Shown here in pieces: positions 1 through 10,507 of a stretch of DNA of 64,000 nt (within the stretch, counting starts at the first letter, position 1; every line of letters starts with the position of its first letter). A program made the translations under genes and the position numbers. The notes beneath the pieces are model-generated. The model saw only the letters and a list, made by a program, of their open reading frames with translations, was not told the DNA's origin and did no database searches. The stretch is taken from the NCBI GenBank assembly GCA_020002185.1, contig CM034543.1, forward strand, positions 5,352,531 to 5,416,530. The letters run 5' to 3'. This DNA is from Paraescarpia echinospica (taxonomy: Eukaryota > Annelida > Polychaeta > Sabellida > Siboglinidae).

Positions 1-34
1 GTAATTCCACGTCTAATTGGCTATTGTAACCACC

Positions 35-128
35 ATGGCAACTGTTTATGTGTGGGCCAAGGATGACAATGAAGTGGACGGTTGCCTGGACATTACTCGA
101 AGGGCTGGGTCACTTATAGAGCTGCAAG
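35..128 (+). CDS. Possible first coding exon of an unknown gene
   Basis: An ATG in an excellent Kozak context (ACCACCATGG) opens 31 codons that end in a splice-donor-like AAG|GTAGGC at 128/129. The reading starts MATVYVWAKDDNEVDG and contains an acidic stretch. I do not recognise the family, and no second exon could be linked to it. It may be a chance ORF: support is only the start context plus the donor. Confidence 0.2.
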
Positions 129-1000
129 GTAGGCTGTTCTGTAACTGACCAACGGTCCAATTATTCCACTGACCTGTTTACACTGACCACAATTCTGACG
201 ACAAAATCGTAGTCATATGTAGTGTTATTGTGTTATCCTTTAAACTGAGGTGGCCTGTTCCTCATTTAATATATGACATTCTTAATGCAAGAATAAATAT
301 AAATTGTATACTGCCCACTAAATTGCGTTTAATAAGCGTAATTCATTGTTCCCAATTTGAATGTTAAGCTCACGATATGTTCAAATTGTAGACGAAACAT
401 TCAACTACCGGTAGTAAACAGCCAGAGTTGACATTTATTGTGGAGGCAGGTATCCCTACATGCAAATATCTTTAATGTTGAATGGTTCCCACACTCCTAA
501 CTACAAAGTAGGGTGGAGTATGTCTGATCAAGTGAACATCCTGCCAATAATCACCACCTCTGGCTGGTTCTGGCTAACGGAACAGACAATCTTGCTTTAA
601 ACATGTGCAACTTGTATTCATTTTGCAATTTTCCTTAGGATATCATTCTGTGTAAATGCTAAGAGTGTTAATTGTTAAAAACAAAAGAGATATCAGCGAT
701 GGAAGATTTACATACATATAGGGGATGCCCGATTTCTATCACTGACAAAGAGGTGAATGGCTTATCGACATCCATACATTTTTTATCAGTACTCGTCCTT
801 GGCTTGTCTGCAGGGATTAGTGAATGCACATAAAACTAAGTGAGCCAGTCACTTCCTGGTGCAGATGCAAGCTGTCTCGGATCTCTTGCTTCAGGGTCGT
901 GGCTGCCAGTATTCTTACAGATGTTGTTATTGTCTTTGAATGTTCCCTCAAGTTACAAGGTAGCTTAAAACAGAACTGGGTTGCCTCAGACCTGGGTTCA
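129..1000. other. No recognisable feature
   Basis: AT-rich non-coding DNA. No coding, RNA-gene or clear repeat signal was seen. ORFs here are short and have no family resemblance. Confidence 0.5.
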
Positions 1001-1004
1001 ATTC

Positions 1005-1127
1005 ACTTTTGTCAATTCCAATTAAATTCCAATTCATATATATCTACCAAGGATCAGTTCCAATTCAACATACTCACAAAAATGATCAGTTCAATTCATT
1101 TTTATTCAATTTCAATTCAATTCTAAT
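1005..1127. repeat. ATTCAATTCCA-type low-complexity repeat, left block
   Basis: Irregular runs of CAATTCCAATT and TTCAATTC, preceded by a GGTTCAATTC motif. A similar block lies at 2875-2942, on the far side of the CR1 fragment. The two blocks may be halves of one repeat split by that insertion. Confidence 0.5.
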
Positions 1128-1337
1128 TTAAATTTGCAACATTAACAAACTGTAGCCCTTTAAGTTGTGCATAAGCCAGGAAGTCCATAATAAAATGCCT
1201 GCTTTGTTCTCGGAAGAGACAGTGCTAAGCAGGCCTTGTGCCAAGTACTGCAATCTGAGTGTTTTGAAGGGTTATATTGACTCAAGTCAGACAACCAGAA
1301 CACACCAGTATAGTATGGCACCACTTTGCAGCCTGCT

Positions 1338-2482
1338 AAAGAACAAGATTGCCACCCAGAGAATTAACTCTAGATGGCAGGTAGACAAGGAAGCCTTTTG
1401 GCTTATCGAGAGTCCAACCCTTTTTATCTACGTGTATCCCGCCCTTCTGAGGTATGTGTCGATTTTATGTTTAAACATATTCACGCTACTAGCACCCACA
1501 CAATCAGCAGATAATCTGTTCCAATCATTTACAGTCCTTTGTGAAAATGAGAACTTTCTTATATATAATCTACACTGCTCCTTTGCTAATGTAACTTCAT
1601 GTCCTCTAGCCCTTCTATCTTTCTTAACAGAGACAAAATATTTCTATAAATATTTTCATAACCATTCAATATTTTAAACACTTCTATCTGATCTCCTCTC
1701 AATCTCCTGGTCTCTAGTGTTGTTAAACCACATACTTTTAAGCATATTTCTTAAGTAAGATCCCTCAGTTTTGGTATAATTTTAGTTGCTCCTCTATACT
1801 CATTCTAGCATATCTATGTCCTTCTTGCAATATGGCCTCCACGCTTGTATACAATATTCTTAATGCCTAACTATTGTTTTGTGCAGTGGTATTAGTAGTT
1901 CTTTTTCCTTATTTGCTGTATTTTGCCTAATTAATCCAAGGATTTGATTTCGCTTTGAAGCTGCAATTCCGTACTGCTCTGAAACCTTCATATCAACACT
2001 AATGGTTAACCCTAAGTCTTTTTCTTTTACAGTAGTACTTAGTACAGTACCCCTCATTGTATATTCTACATCTTCGTTACCCATGTCCTGTGTGGAGGCA
2101 TTTACATTTCCCAAAAGTGAAGAACATTTGCCATTTTTCAGACCATTTGATCAACCTGTCAAGATCATCTTGTAAATGCTGTCTATCTCCATCACATTTA
2201 ATCCTTCTGTACACTTTTGTATCACCCGCAAATTTCAACACCTTGCTTGTTATGACATCGTCCAAATCGTTTATATATATATATTAAGAATAATATAGAT
2301 CCCAGTACTGATCCCTATGGTACCCCACTCAAAACTGATTTCCAGTTTGAAGCCTCCCCATCAACAACTATTCGTTGTTTTCTGTCAATCAGCCATTTTT
2401 CTCTCCAGTTAATTAAACCATTTCCTATGCCATGTGCCTTTAGTTTCAGCAGTAACCTTTAATCCTTCTAAACACTTTTGTA
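1338..2482 (-). mobile_element. CR1-like LINE, 5'-truncated 3' fragment (copy A)
   Basis: Read on the minus strand this is the C-terminal reverse transcriptase region and 3' UTR of the CR1 family seen complete at 6.1-10.4 kb. Recognisable pieces are the segments matching KFADDTKV (here degraded), the KWSEKWQM block, the GNQILGLIRRN block and the C-terminal NEWNRLS region. It carries several frameshifts and is more diverged than the other long copies, so it is probably older. The 3' terminal hairpin and one AACAAGATT repeat unit are at 1338-1380. The 5' edge is chimeric (see findings). Confidence 0.9.
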
Positions 2483-2874
2483 TTTTTGTCACAATGAAGA
2501 TGCTGAATTCTGGACATTGGCAAATGCTAATTCACCCCCTCAGCAAACAGCTTGGTCTCTGGTGGTCAAGTAGCGCTCAGCAGCTCTGTTCTATGCTATT
2601 ACTAAAACTGGGATACATAGGGACTGAGACTGCAGAGAACTGCTACACAGAATTGCAATCCATGTTTTGGCTGGTAACAAATTCTTTTGTGCATATAAAT
2701 ACTGGTAATTGGGTTGTTTTATTTTGGTCTTTGACCAAAAAGGCACATTAAAAATGTTATAGTTTAACATATTTGGTAGTTTATGCATGTCACTTTGCTG
2801 TATATAGAAAAACGCTGTAAATGTATTTTCCGTTTCGATCAATTCATACAATTCATCTTACTTTGTGGGATTCA
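2483..2874. other. No recognisable feature
   Basis: Unannotated sequence between the CR1 fragment and the right ATTCAATT block. Short ORFs on both strands show no family signal. Confidence 0.4.
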
Positions 2875-2942
2875 ATCTGTTTTGATTTGATTCAATTCAG
2901 ATTCATGCATTTTTGTGATTAATTCAATTCCAATTCAATTAA
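2875..2942. repeat. ATTCAATTCCA-type low-complexity repeat, right block
   Basis: Runs of GATTCAATTC and AATTCCAATTC matching the block at 1005-1127. Confidence 0.5.
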
Positions 2943-3077
2943 GTGTCTGGTTGCCTAGGACTGGATCATTTATATATCAAACCACTCGGATCATAAGCCA
3001 CACCAGCTTAAATCACTCGTTTATTTGAATTGCTATAATATCCAGTTTTTTGGCAGGCCTGTAGTAATGATCACGTG

Positions 3078-3541
3078 TTATACTTATGGTGTAGGGTAGT
3101 TATACTTATGGTGTAGGGTAGTTATACTTATGGTGTAGGATAGTTATACTTATGGTATAGGGTAGTTATACTTATGGTGTAGGGTAGTTATACTTATGGT
3201 GTAGGGTAGTTATACTTATGGTGTAGGGTAGTTATACTTATGGTGTAGGGTAGTTATACTTATGGTGTAGGGTAGTTATACTTATGGTGTAGGGTAGTTA
3301 TACTTATGGTGTAGGGTAGTTATACTTATGGTGTAGGATAGTTATACTTATGGTATAGGGTAGTTATACTTATGGTGTAGGGTAGTTATACTTATGGTGT
3401 AGGGTAGTTATACTTATGGTGTAGGGTAGTTATACTTATGGTGTAGGGTAGTTATACTTATGGTGTAGGGTAGTTATACTTATGGTGTAGGGTAGTTATA
3501 CTTATGGTGTAGGGTAGTTATACTTATGGTGTAGGGTAGTT
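3078..3541 (+). repeat. 22-bp minisatellite, about 21 copies
   Basis: Perfect to near-perfect tandem copies of a 22-bp unit, TTATACTTATGGTGTAGGGT plus AG. Variants (GTAGGAT, GGTATAGGG) recur in the same order about 220 bp apart, which points to block duplication of about ten units. No gene is seen on either side. Confidence 0.97.
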
Positions 3542-4050
3542 ACGAGTAAATGGATGAAAGCACAAAAGGTTGTACATTTAACTTTGTATGACATAATTTA
3601 TTTCCAAGGCCTAGACAGTCAGGTACTATGGGCATTGATTGATCAGTTATGTCTGTCTGTCAACAGAATGCATGCACTCATGCATGCCTGCATGCACACA
3701 AGCGCACACGGAATATCTCCAGTTTCCATATTAGACATGTGAGGTATATAGATATATGGTAGTATTCTCAATGTATTACAGAGCCAGAACAGAGGTTGGA
3801 TGTATGCATAAGATAGCTATTATTGGTAGCGTGCAAGTTATATTTTTTGGCTGCGTAGATTTTAAAACACTTTTTTGTTTGAAATTGTCATAGTCTGGTA
3901 TTGTGGCAGTGATTTCATGGCAGTTTAGTACATGTTAGCGGCGGATTCAACAAAGCAAGAAGAGTCTGGATATTTGCTACGTCTTCTCTTTGTGTTTACC
4001 TCCATCTCACCTGCACTAACAGTTGTGAAAGACAGTCATCTATCTATTAG
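3542..4050. other. No recognisable feature
   Basis: Unique-looking non-coding sequence with a short ATGCATGC-rich patch near 3670-3700. Confidence 0.4.
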
Positions 4051-4059
4051 TGTACTAAT

Positions 4060-4446
4060 TGTGACGACAACTTTCTCCCAGGTGCCAAGGTCAACGTGAT
4101 TCTTTCTATGTTCATTTGGTCCTTGTATAGTAGAGCCATAATATAGGGCAGCACTAATGAGTTCCCACCAGAGGGCATGGCAGGAATATTTAAATGTGTC
4201 ATGTGACAAAGGTTTCCCGCCGAACTGAAAAATAGATAAATAGGGGAGGAGAGGTAAACACAAGGCTTTGACCGGTAAGTTTAGCCGGAGAAGGATCCTT
4301 GGTTCGGGGAACGGTGGAGCCACATTAGCCTTTTTGGTATTTGTTTCTAATTTACATTTGTCTATAAAAAGGGATAATTAATTTTATCTTTGTAGTCTTT
4401 GAATACTTTGAATAAATCTTGTGCCTGAAAAGTGTCTGGGCGTCAT
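4060..4446 (+). mobile_element. Possible solo LTR
   Basis: The segment can be read as starting TGACG and ending CGTCA, a short inverted TG...CA pair. It contains a TATA box-like TATAAAAAGGG near 4362 and an AATAAA near 4411, the promoter and polyadenylation order of an LTR. No matching second LTR or internal gag/pol was seen, and the flanks do not form a clear target-site duplication. Treat this as a hypothesis. Confidence 0.3.
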
Positions 4447-6163
4447 ACTGTTATATTTGCCTAAGCTAATATGATTGTCGTACAAATTGAGTAATCACAA
4501 AATTGAGTTAATCCCCTGAAACTGTGTTTCAAATTCAACTTTGCTTCATGTAGCTGTGCGACACCATGGACAATTGCTATCTGATCTACCAAATGGCAGT
4601 GCAATTCAGAAAACACAAACATAATTATTTAGAGTTAATTACTTATGAAGTTGTGCTTTCACCTTTCTGCCTGTTGGAGAAAGATGAAAAGGACGAATTG
4701 GGTAGTGATTACTTCTTCCGACGTTGCCACTGTGGGTTTATGTTTGTGTTTGATAGCAGGAATTAAATGGTGAGGAGAAACAAGATCATAAGAATGCAGT
4801 GATAACATCGGCTGTGCTTGGTCTGTTGATCTGTGTATGGGTATAAGCTATTATTACATGTTAATAATTTAATACATGTATAAATTCATTTATATTCCCT
4901 TGAGTTTCAATACATATTCGTATGCTACAATCTGTTAGGGATGAACTGAAAAACATAAATCGATTGTGTTTTTGTAGGACATGATAAGTGCCACATTTTT
5001 ACGTTTTGTATATAAATGGCGATTGTGGCTGAGACCACACACACAGTTGGCTGGTATTGATCTTGTCTGACCAGGCAAGTGGAGATGCTGGTTAATGAAA
5101 ACCAGGCAGACATAGCTTTCCCTCTCTGTCTTCATCTACTACTGCATTTTCTGACTCTGTGTGGATGGGTCTGTCAGCCGTCTGTGCTGTAGACACATCT
5201 AGTTCTTACTGAGAGGATGCATCATATGTAAGATGGAAATGTGTCTTGTATATAAATATATATGTACAAACATAGTGCGTACATGTCATGTGCCTTTTTG
5301 GAAAATATATATAAGTAATATAACACCCGTTTCCATGTGAAACTGAAACGAGCCCCTACTTCAAAATTACAAAATAAAATTACCATCCATGATCAGTCAT
5401 GAAAATCACTTAATTATCATTGAGTCTTGCTTTTGGTGGTTTATAACTGAGCACTTTGAACTCTGATACTGTACTAAGAGTCTAAGACATTCCTGACTTA
5501 GATTTCTGTCACAATAAAAATTGTGCTATGATCTTGTAAAGCAAACTATATACCTTCGAGGCTATATTTGGCGGAGATAGATCGTAGAAATTGGTGGTGC
5601 AGAAAAGTTGATAAACAAGTGGAATTACTGATTGATAAGTATTATTCTTGCCTTAATATCTTTCATAAAGTTGCAATAAACATATATTGAGTAGCAGTTG
5701 TGCTTAAAGTTAGTTAGTTAAAGTATTTTAGAACACCTTAGTATAGTGAGTGATAATAGGGTAAATCACTTAGGCTTAGCCTTCGATAAGTTGTAAACAA
5801 GATTTAACAAACCTGATTATGTGGTAGAATATATAGGAGATAAAGTAACAACCATCAAACTACTTACATAAGATAATATCTGTGTAAGCCAGTACTTGCT
5901 AGATATTTTGATTAGGTAGCATTGTTGTTAAAATTAAGCAAGGGCGATAGTCGGGCGGCGTAACCTAAATAAATAAAGCAGCCTAACGTAACGTAATTGA
6001 TTGTATTTAAATTAGGTCACTACCGGTAATGTTAGCGTTCGTGTCAGGATAAATAGTCGGCTGTGTAATTGAAATTTGTAACCTAAAGTGTGCTGTAGTA
6101 CACAGGAAACAGTCTTTATAAAGACTAAGTTAGTTAAGTTATTAAATAAATTCTGATCGGGAT
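4447..6163. other. Non-coding; right part probably CR1 5' UTR
   Basis: No coding exon was recognised. The last few hundred bases before ORF1 at 6164 are likely 5' UTR of the CR1 copy, but no second copy in the window reaches this far 5', so the element start cannot be placed. Confidence 0.4.
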
Positions 6164-7384
6164 ATGGCGCCTTGCAAGCGGCAAGTCAAGGCAAAGCGAC
6201 ACTTGGTGTGCGATCACTGCCACAGCTGGGTAGATTTTGCATTGTCCGGCTGTGGGAAGTCATGGGCAGAAACCATGGAGGAAGGATTCACCTTTCAGTG
6301 CATTGGGTGTTGGAAGGTGGAGTGTCTGCAGAAGGAGATAGTTAGGATGACAGATATTGTGAAGGGAATGGAGATGGGAATTAGCAAGGAGGCAGGTCGA
6401 ATGGAGAGAGACGACAGGGAGAGAGGTGAGAATACTGCAAGGCTGAAGGAGAATAGCAGTGGCAAGAAAACTGAGGAAAGGAGATTGAGAGGAGGGAAGG
6501 TGATTGGAGGGGAAGAAATTGGAAAATCGACAACAGAAAACGTGACAAGCGTGAAGGTGACAGGGAAGAAAGTGACCGAAGAGAAGGAGGGAGGGAAGAT
6601 GGGACGGGAGAGGAGAGAGGAAAAGGAGATGGGACGAAAGAAGAAGGGACGAAAGGAAGTGAGAGCAAATGTGATAGAAGAGAAGTCGATAAAAGGGACG
6701 TTGACAGGAGGAAAGGTGACAAGAGAAAAAGCGACAAGAAAGAATGGATCGGAAGAGAATGTGACAGGAGAGAAGACGACAGGGGGGAAAGACAACAACC
6801 AGACAGATGCAAACCGAAGAAGGAGCTATTCTAAGGCAGTGATTGAGGGGGCAATGAGGAAAGAGAGGGTGTTTATGGGCGACTCCATTATGAGAAAGAC
6901 GGACAAGACACTGAGCGAGGGGAAGGACGTCGTTGTTTGTTTACCGGGGGCTAGGATTGAACATGTAACTGACAGGGTAGAGAAGGTATTGGGACATGGC
7001 AAGGGGGGGTCTATACTGGTACATGTAGGAACAAATAATGCAGACCGGGAGGGGACAACTGCGATAGTACAGAAGTATAGACAGTTAGTAAGGAAGCTAA
7101 AGAAGACAAGAGTTGAACAGGTTATTCTGTCAGGAATTTTGCCAGTAATGGGAGGAAGGGGGGCAACGTATAGAAACTGCAAGAGGATGGCGATCAACGC
7201 ACTAGTTGAGCAGATGTGTGAAGAAGAGGGGGTGGGATTCACAGATTTATGGGGATACTTTGTTGGGAGGGAAGATATGTACATGAGAGATGGCCTCCAT
7301 CTTAGTGGAAAGGGGGCAGCAGTTTTCTCAGAGAACCTGCTGCGATCTGTTGACAGTGGGACAGGTTGCATCTATTTAAACTAG
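6164..7384 (+). CDS. CR1 ORF1: zinc-motif and SGNH-esterase protein
   Basis: The 406-residue ORF is intact. Residues 16-49 hold a CxxC...CxxC zinc-ribbon or PHD-like motif (C16, C19, C46, C49, with C30 between). Residues about 75-215 are a low-complexity basic linker of repeated G-G-K-V-T and E-K blocks, possibly RNA binding. Residues about 230-400 form an SGNH/GDSL hydrolase: GDSI (nucleophile Ser) near 239, HVGTNN near 287, and DGLHLSGKG near 375 supplying the Asp/His pair. ORF1 esterases of this kind are known in CR1 elements. The first ATG is used (6164); its context is unremarkable. The stop codon directly follows a U UUA AAC heptamer, and ORF2 overlaps in the -1 frame. Confidence 0.93.
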   Translation: MAPCKRQVKAKRHLVCDHCHSWVDFALSGCGKSWAETMEEGFTFQCIGCWKVECLQKEIVRMTDIVKGMEMGISKEAGRMERDDRERGENTARLKENSSGKKTEERRLRGGKVIGGEEIGKSTTENVTSVKVTGKKVTEEKEGGKMGRERREEKEMGRKKKGRKEVRANVIEEKSIKGTLTGGKVTREKATRKNGSEENVTGEKTTGGKDNNQTDANRRRSYSKAVIEGAMRKERVFMGDSIMRKTDKTLSEGKDVVVCLPGARIEHVTDRVEKVLGHGKGGSILVHVGTNNADREGTTAIVQKYRQLVRKLKKTRVEQVILSGILPVMGGRGATYRNCKRMAINALVEQMCEEEGVGFTDLWGYFVGREDMYMRDGLHLSGKGAAVFSENLLRSVDSGTGCIYLN

Positions 7385-10262
7385 ATTCGCAGGGGGGACT
7401 CACAGAAAAGCCTGAAAATGGAGGCATAGATAAAGACAGCACAAATGAATCAGCAAATAACAGTCTGGAAAACTCTTCTGAAGCTGGATATAAATGTGTT
7501 TGTTTAAATGCAAGGAGTATAGTAAACAAAAGAAATGAACTAAACATTATGGTAGAAGATATTGACCCTCATATAATAGGTATAACCGAATCCTGGACCA
7601 CCACCGATATATCAGATGCTGAATTGGGACTGACAGGATATGTAATGTTTAGAAAAGATAGAATAGGAAGAAAGGGAGGTGGAGTTATTTTATATATTAA
7701 AGAATCTATTCAGGCTTATGAAATAAAATTAGAAAGAGAAGCAGATTGCGAAGAAGCTGTTTGGTGTAACATAGTTACAGGAAACTCAACGTTAACAGTT
7801 GGGTTAGTTTATCGAAGTCCAAACATAAGCATAGAAGAGAATGAAAAAAATACAAAACGCTATAAGGGAAGTAAGCAAACGGGACTGTATTATTATGGGG
7901 GATTTTAACCACGGGCATATACAATGGAAATCTCTACAGAGTATGGGGAGTGAGGACCACAAGTTTTTAGTTTTAGTTCAAGATACATTCCTTTCTCAAC
8001 ATGTGCTAGAACCAACCAGGGGTGAGAATGTGTTAGACATAGTTTTGTCCTCACAGAATGAATTAGTTGACAATGTCAAGATATGTGAGCCACTGGGGAG
8101 TAGCGATCACAACCAGATACATTTTACCATCAAAGTAAAATCAGAAAGGAATAGTAAAAAGCAGTATAGGAGAAATTTCCACAAAGGAAGGTATAAGGAC
8201 ATGAGGAAATATTTAGCAAAGATAGACTGGAATAAGACACTGAAAAATAAGACGGCAACAGAATGCTGGAATATATTAAAGAGTGAAATTAAGTGCATAG
8301 TCGATAAATTTGTACCCTTCAAAAAACAAGGAAAACGGTCCAAAAAGAAACACTTATCGAAAGAAGCCATTAGAAAAATTAAGTATAAACAAATGATGTG
8401 GAAGTCATATAGATGTACTGGAAATGATGAAGACTACAACAGTTATAAAGAAGCACTTAACCAAGCTACAGCTGAAATTAGAAATTCAAAGAGAAGCTAT
8501 GAACAACAATTAGCTAGTAATATAAAACATGACAGCAAGAGTTTTTATGCGTATGTTCGAAGCAAACGGAAAGTTCAAGATAAGGTCGGTCCTCTAGAAG
8601 ATAGTGCTGGAAATATAATATCAGAGGGATTCTTAATGGCAGAAGACCTGAATGAGTACTTTAGTTCAGTGTTTACCAGGGAAGATATTAGTTCACTGCC
8701 AGTACCAGAGGCTAAGTTCAAGGGGGCAGATTCAGACTATTTAGGACAATTAATTGTAACCCCGGAAATGGTAGCTAAGAAAATAAGGGCTATGAAGGAT
8801 AATAAATCACCTGGAGTGGATGGTATTCCACCCAAACTACTATTGGAAATTGTAGAACAAATTAGCATACCGCTTGCAACAGTTTTCAACTTGTCATTAG
8901 AAGAGGGAGTGGTTCCTTTAGAATGGAAAGAAGCAAACATTATACCGTTATTCAAAAAAGGTTCAAGAAACAAGTCAGAGAACTATAGACCAGTGAGTTT
9001 AACATCAGTGATTTGTAAATTATTAGAAAGACTAATTAAAGATCACATGGTGGATTTTCTTGTTAAACAAAACTTGATAAACCCATCTCAACATGGTTTT
9101 TTTAAAGCGAGGTCATGCTTAACAAATATGTTATGTTTTTTGGAAGACATCACTAAGTGGGTAGATGAGGGATCACCAGTAGATATCGTCTACTTAGATT
9201 TTCAAAAAGCTTTTGACAAAGTACCACATCAAATATTACTGCTTAAACTAAAGGCCCATGGCATAGGAAATGGTATAATAAACTGGATAGAACAATGGCT
9301 GATTGACAGAAGACAACGTGTAGTAGTTGATGGGGAGGCTTCAAACTGGAAATCGGTATTGAGTGGGGTACCACAGGGATCAGTACTAGGACCTATATTA
9401 TTCTTAACATATATCAACGATTTGGATGATGAAATAACAAGCAAGGTGTTGAAATTTGCGGATGATACAAAAGTGTTTAGAAGGATTAAAAGTGATGGAG
9501 ATAGACAGCATTTACAAGATGATCTTGACATGTTGATCAAATGGTCTGAAAAGTGGCAAATGCTGTTCAATTTTGGGAAATGTAAATGCCTCCACACAGG
9601 ACATAGGAACGAAGAGGTAGAATATACAATGGGGGGTACTGTACTAAGTACTACTGAAAAGAAAAGGACTTAGGGTTAACCATTAGTGCTGATATGAAGG
9701 TTTCAGAGCAGTGCGGAATTGCAGCTTCAAAAGGAAATCAAATCCTTGGATTAATTAGGCGAAACATAATGTATAAGGAAAAAGAGCTAATAATACCGCT
9801 GTACAAAACAATAGTTAGGCCTCATTTAGAATATTGTATTCAAGCGTGGAGGCCGTATCGCAGGAAGGACATAGATATGCTAGAAAGAGTGCAGAGGAGA
9901 GCAACTAAAATGATACCAAAACTGAGGGATCTTAGTTACGAAATACGCCTAAAAAATGCGGTTTAACAACACTAGAGACCAGGAGGTTGAGAGGAGATCA
10001 GATAGAAGTGTTTAAAATATTGAAGGGTTATGAAAATATTGATAGAAATATTTTTTTCTCAGTTAAGAAAGATAGAAGGACTAGAGGGCATGAACTTACA
10101 TTAGCAAAGGAGCAGTGTAGATTAGATATAAGAAAGTTCTCATTCTCACAAAGGACTGTAAATGAATGGAACAGATTATCTGCTGATTGTGTGGGTGCTA
10201 GTAGCGTGAATATGTTTAAAAATAAAATCGACACATACCTCAGACGGGCTGGATACACATAG
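7366..10262 (+). pseudogene. CR1 ORF2: APE endonuclease and reverse transcriptase, frameshifted
   Basis: The endonuclease reads LNARSIVNK, ITESW, GDFNH and SDHNQ, covering the Asn, Glu, Asp and His catalytic positions of APE nucleases. The RT has PLFKKGSRNKSENYRPVSL, YLDFQKAFDKVPH, SGVPQGSVLGP and FADDT (catalytic Asp pair near 9455-9466). The C-terminal region has LEYCIQAWRPY and NEWNRLS. Breaks: one extra A in the A-run near 7847 (seven As here, six in copies C and D), one lost base near 9654, and one at 9951-9957 that is shared with copies C and E. The first and second are private to this copy. There is no ATG at the 5' end; the frame opens at 7366 with TTG. Confidence 0.93.
7375..7381 (+). 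promoter_or_regulatory. Candidate -1 ribosomal frameshift site between ORF1 and ORF2
   Basis: In the ORF1 frame the sequence reads TAT TTA AAC TAG, so T TTA AAC is a canonical X XXY YYZ heptamer placed immediately before the stop. After a -1 slip the frame continues TTT AAA CTA GAT into ORF2. The same bases occur in copy C (29899-29905, minus) and copy D (47364-47370, minus). ORF2 has no ATG until beyond the catalytic Asn region. A short downstream CAGG/CCTG pairing is possible but weak. Confidence 0.6.
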
Positions 10263-10362
10263 ATAAAAGGGTCGGACTCTCGATAAGCCAAAGGGCTTCC
10301 TTGTTCACCTGCCACCTATAGTTAATTCTCTGGGTGGCAATCTTGTTAAATCTTGTTAAATG
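10262..10362 (+). repeat. CR1 3' UTR: terminal hairpin and TTGTTAAATC repeats
   Basis: After the ORF2 stop comes a conserved 3' UTR. An 11-bp stem (GCCACCTATAG / CTCTGGGTGGC, loop TTAATT) lies near 10309-10336, followed directly by two TTGTTAAATC-type units. This is the probable reverse-transcriptase priming end. The hairpin is kept in all long copies. Confidence 0.8.
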
Positions 10363-10399
10363 ATTCATGTTGGCCTCCCTATCCTCCTTCGCCCCATAC

Positions 10400-10507
10400 C
10401 TGGCACTGTTTCCCAGGAATCGGCTCCCCATTTGATTTGAGGGCGACAAATTCTCCTGTTGTTGTCAGAATGAGGATGTCAAGGACGCCATCTCCATCAA
10501 GGTCATA
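10400..10507 (-). CDS. FG-GAP gene, downstream exon (DEX1-like)
   Basis: This minus-strand exon of exactly 36 codons is bounded by acceptor TTGTTGTAG| and donor CAG|GTATGG. It encodes YDLDGDGVLDILILTTTGE and then a short tail, a calcium-loop FG-GAP/VCBS motif (DxDGDGxxD). It joins in phase 0 to the exon at 11738-11963, giving SVHASPIQ followed by YDLDGDG. This matches the order in plant DEX1-type proteins (SPLLFDIDKDG). Proteins of this type are extracellular or membrane-anchored beta-propellers. The donor lies 37 bp from the 3' end of CR1 copy B, which occupies the start of the next intron. Exons further 3' were not identified. Confidence 0.75.

Larger units (their letters stand above)
6164..10362 (+). 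mobile_element. CR1-like non-LTR retrotransposon, nearly full length (copy B)
   Basis: The element holds ORF1, ORF2, a 3' UTR with a hairpin, and a terminal TTGTTAAATC tandem repeat; there is no poly-A tail. The domain order (zinc motif, SGNH esterase, APE endonuclease, RT) and the short 3' repeats are characteristic of the CR1 clade. It sits within the intron that begins at the minus-strand splice donor at 10399, in antisense to the FG-GAP gene. The copy at 26.96-29.93 kb is nearly identical in protein sequence, so the family has been active fairly recently. The 5' boundary is uncertain and probably lies left of 6164. Confidence 0.95.

Noticed and set aside
824..1677. ORFs of 100 and 170 codons at the left end
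   Set aside because: They run through the ATTCAATT low-complexity block and through antisense CR1 sequence; no family signal.
3078..3541. CRISPR-like array
   Set aside because: It is head-to-tail 22-bp repetition without spacers, in a eukaryotic genome.
4036..4323. 95-codon minus-strand ORF
   Set aside because: It lies antisense within the LTR-like stretch, with no protein family resemblance.
6295..7371. Ser/Pro/Phe-rich minus-strand ORFs opposite CR1 ORF1
   Set aside because: They are shadows of the G/A-rich linker and esterase codons of ORF1 on the other strand.
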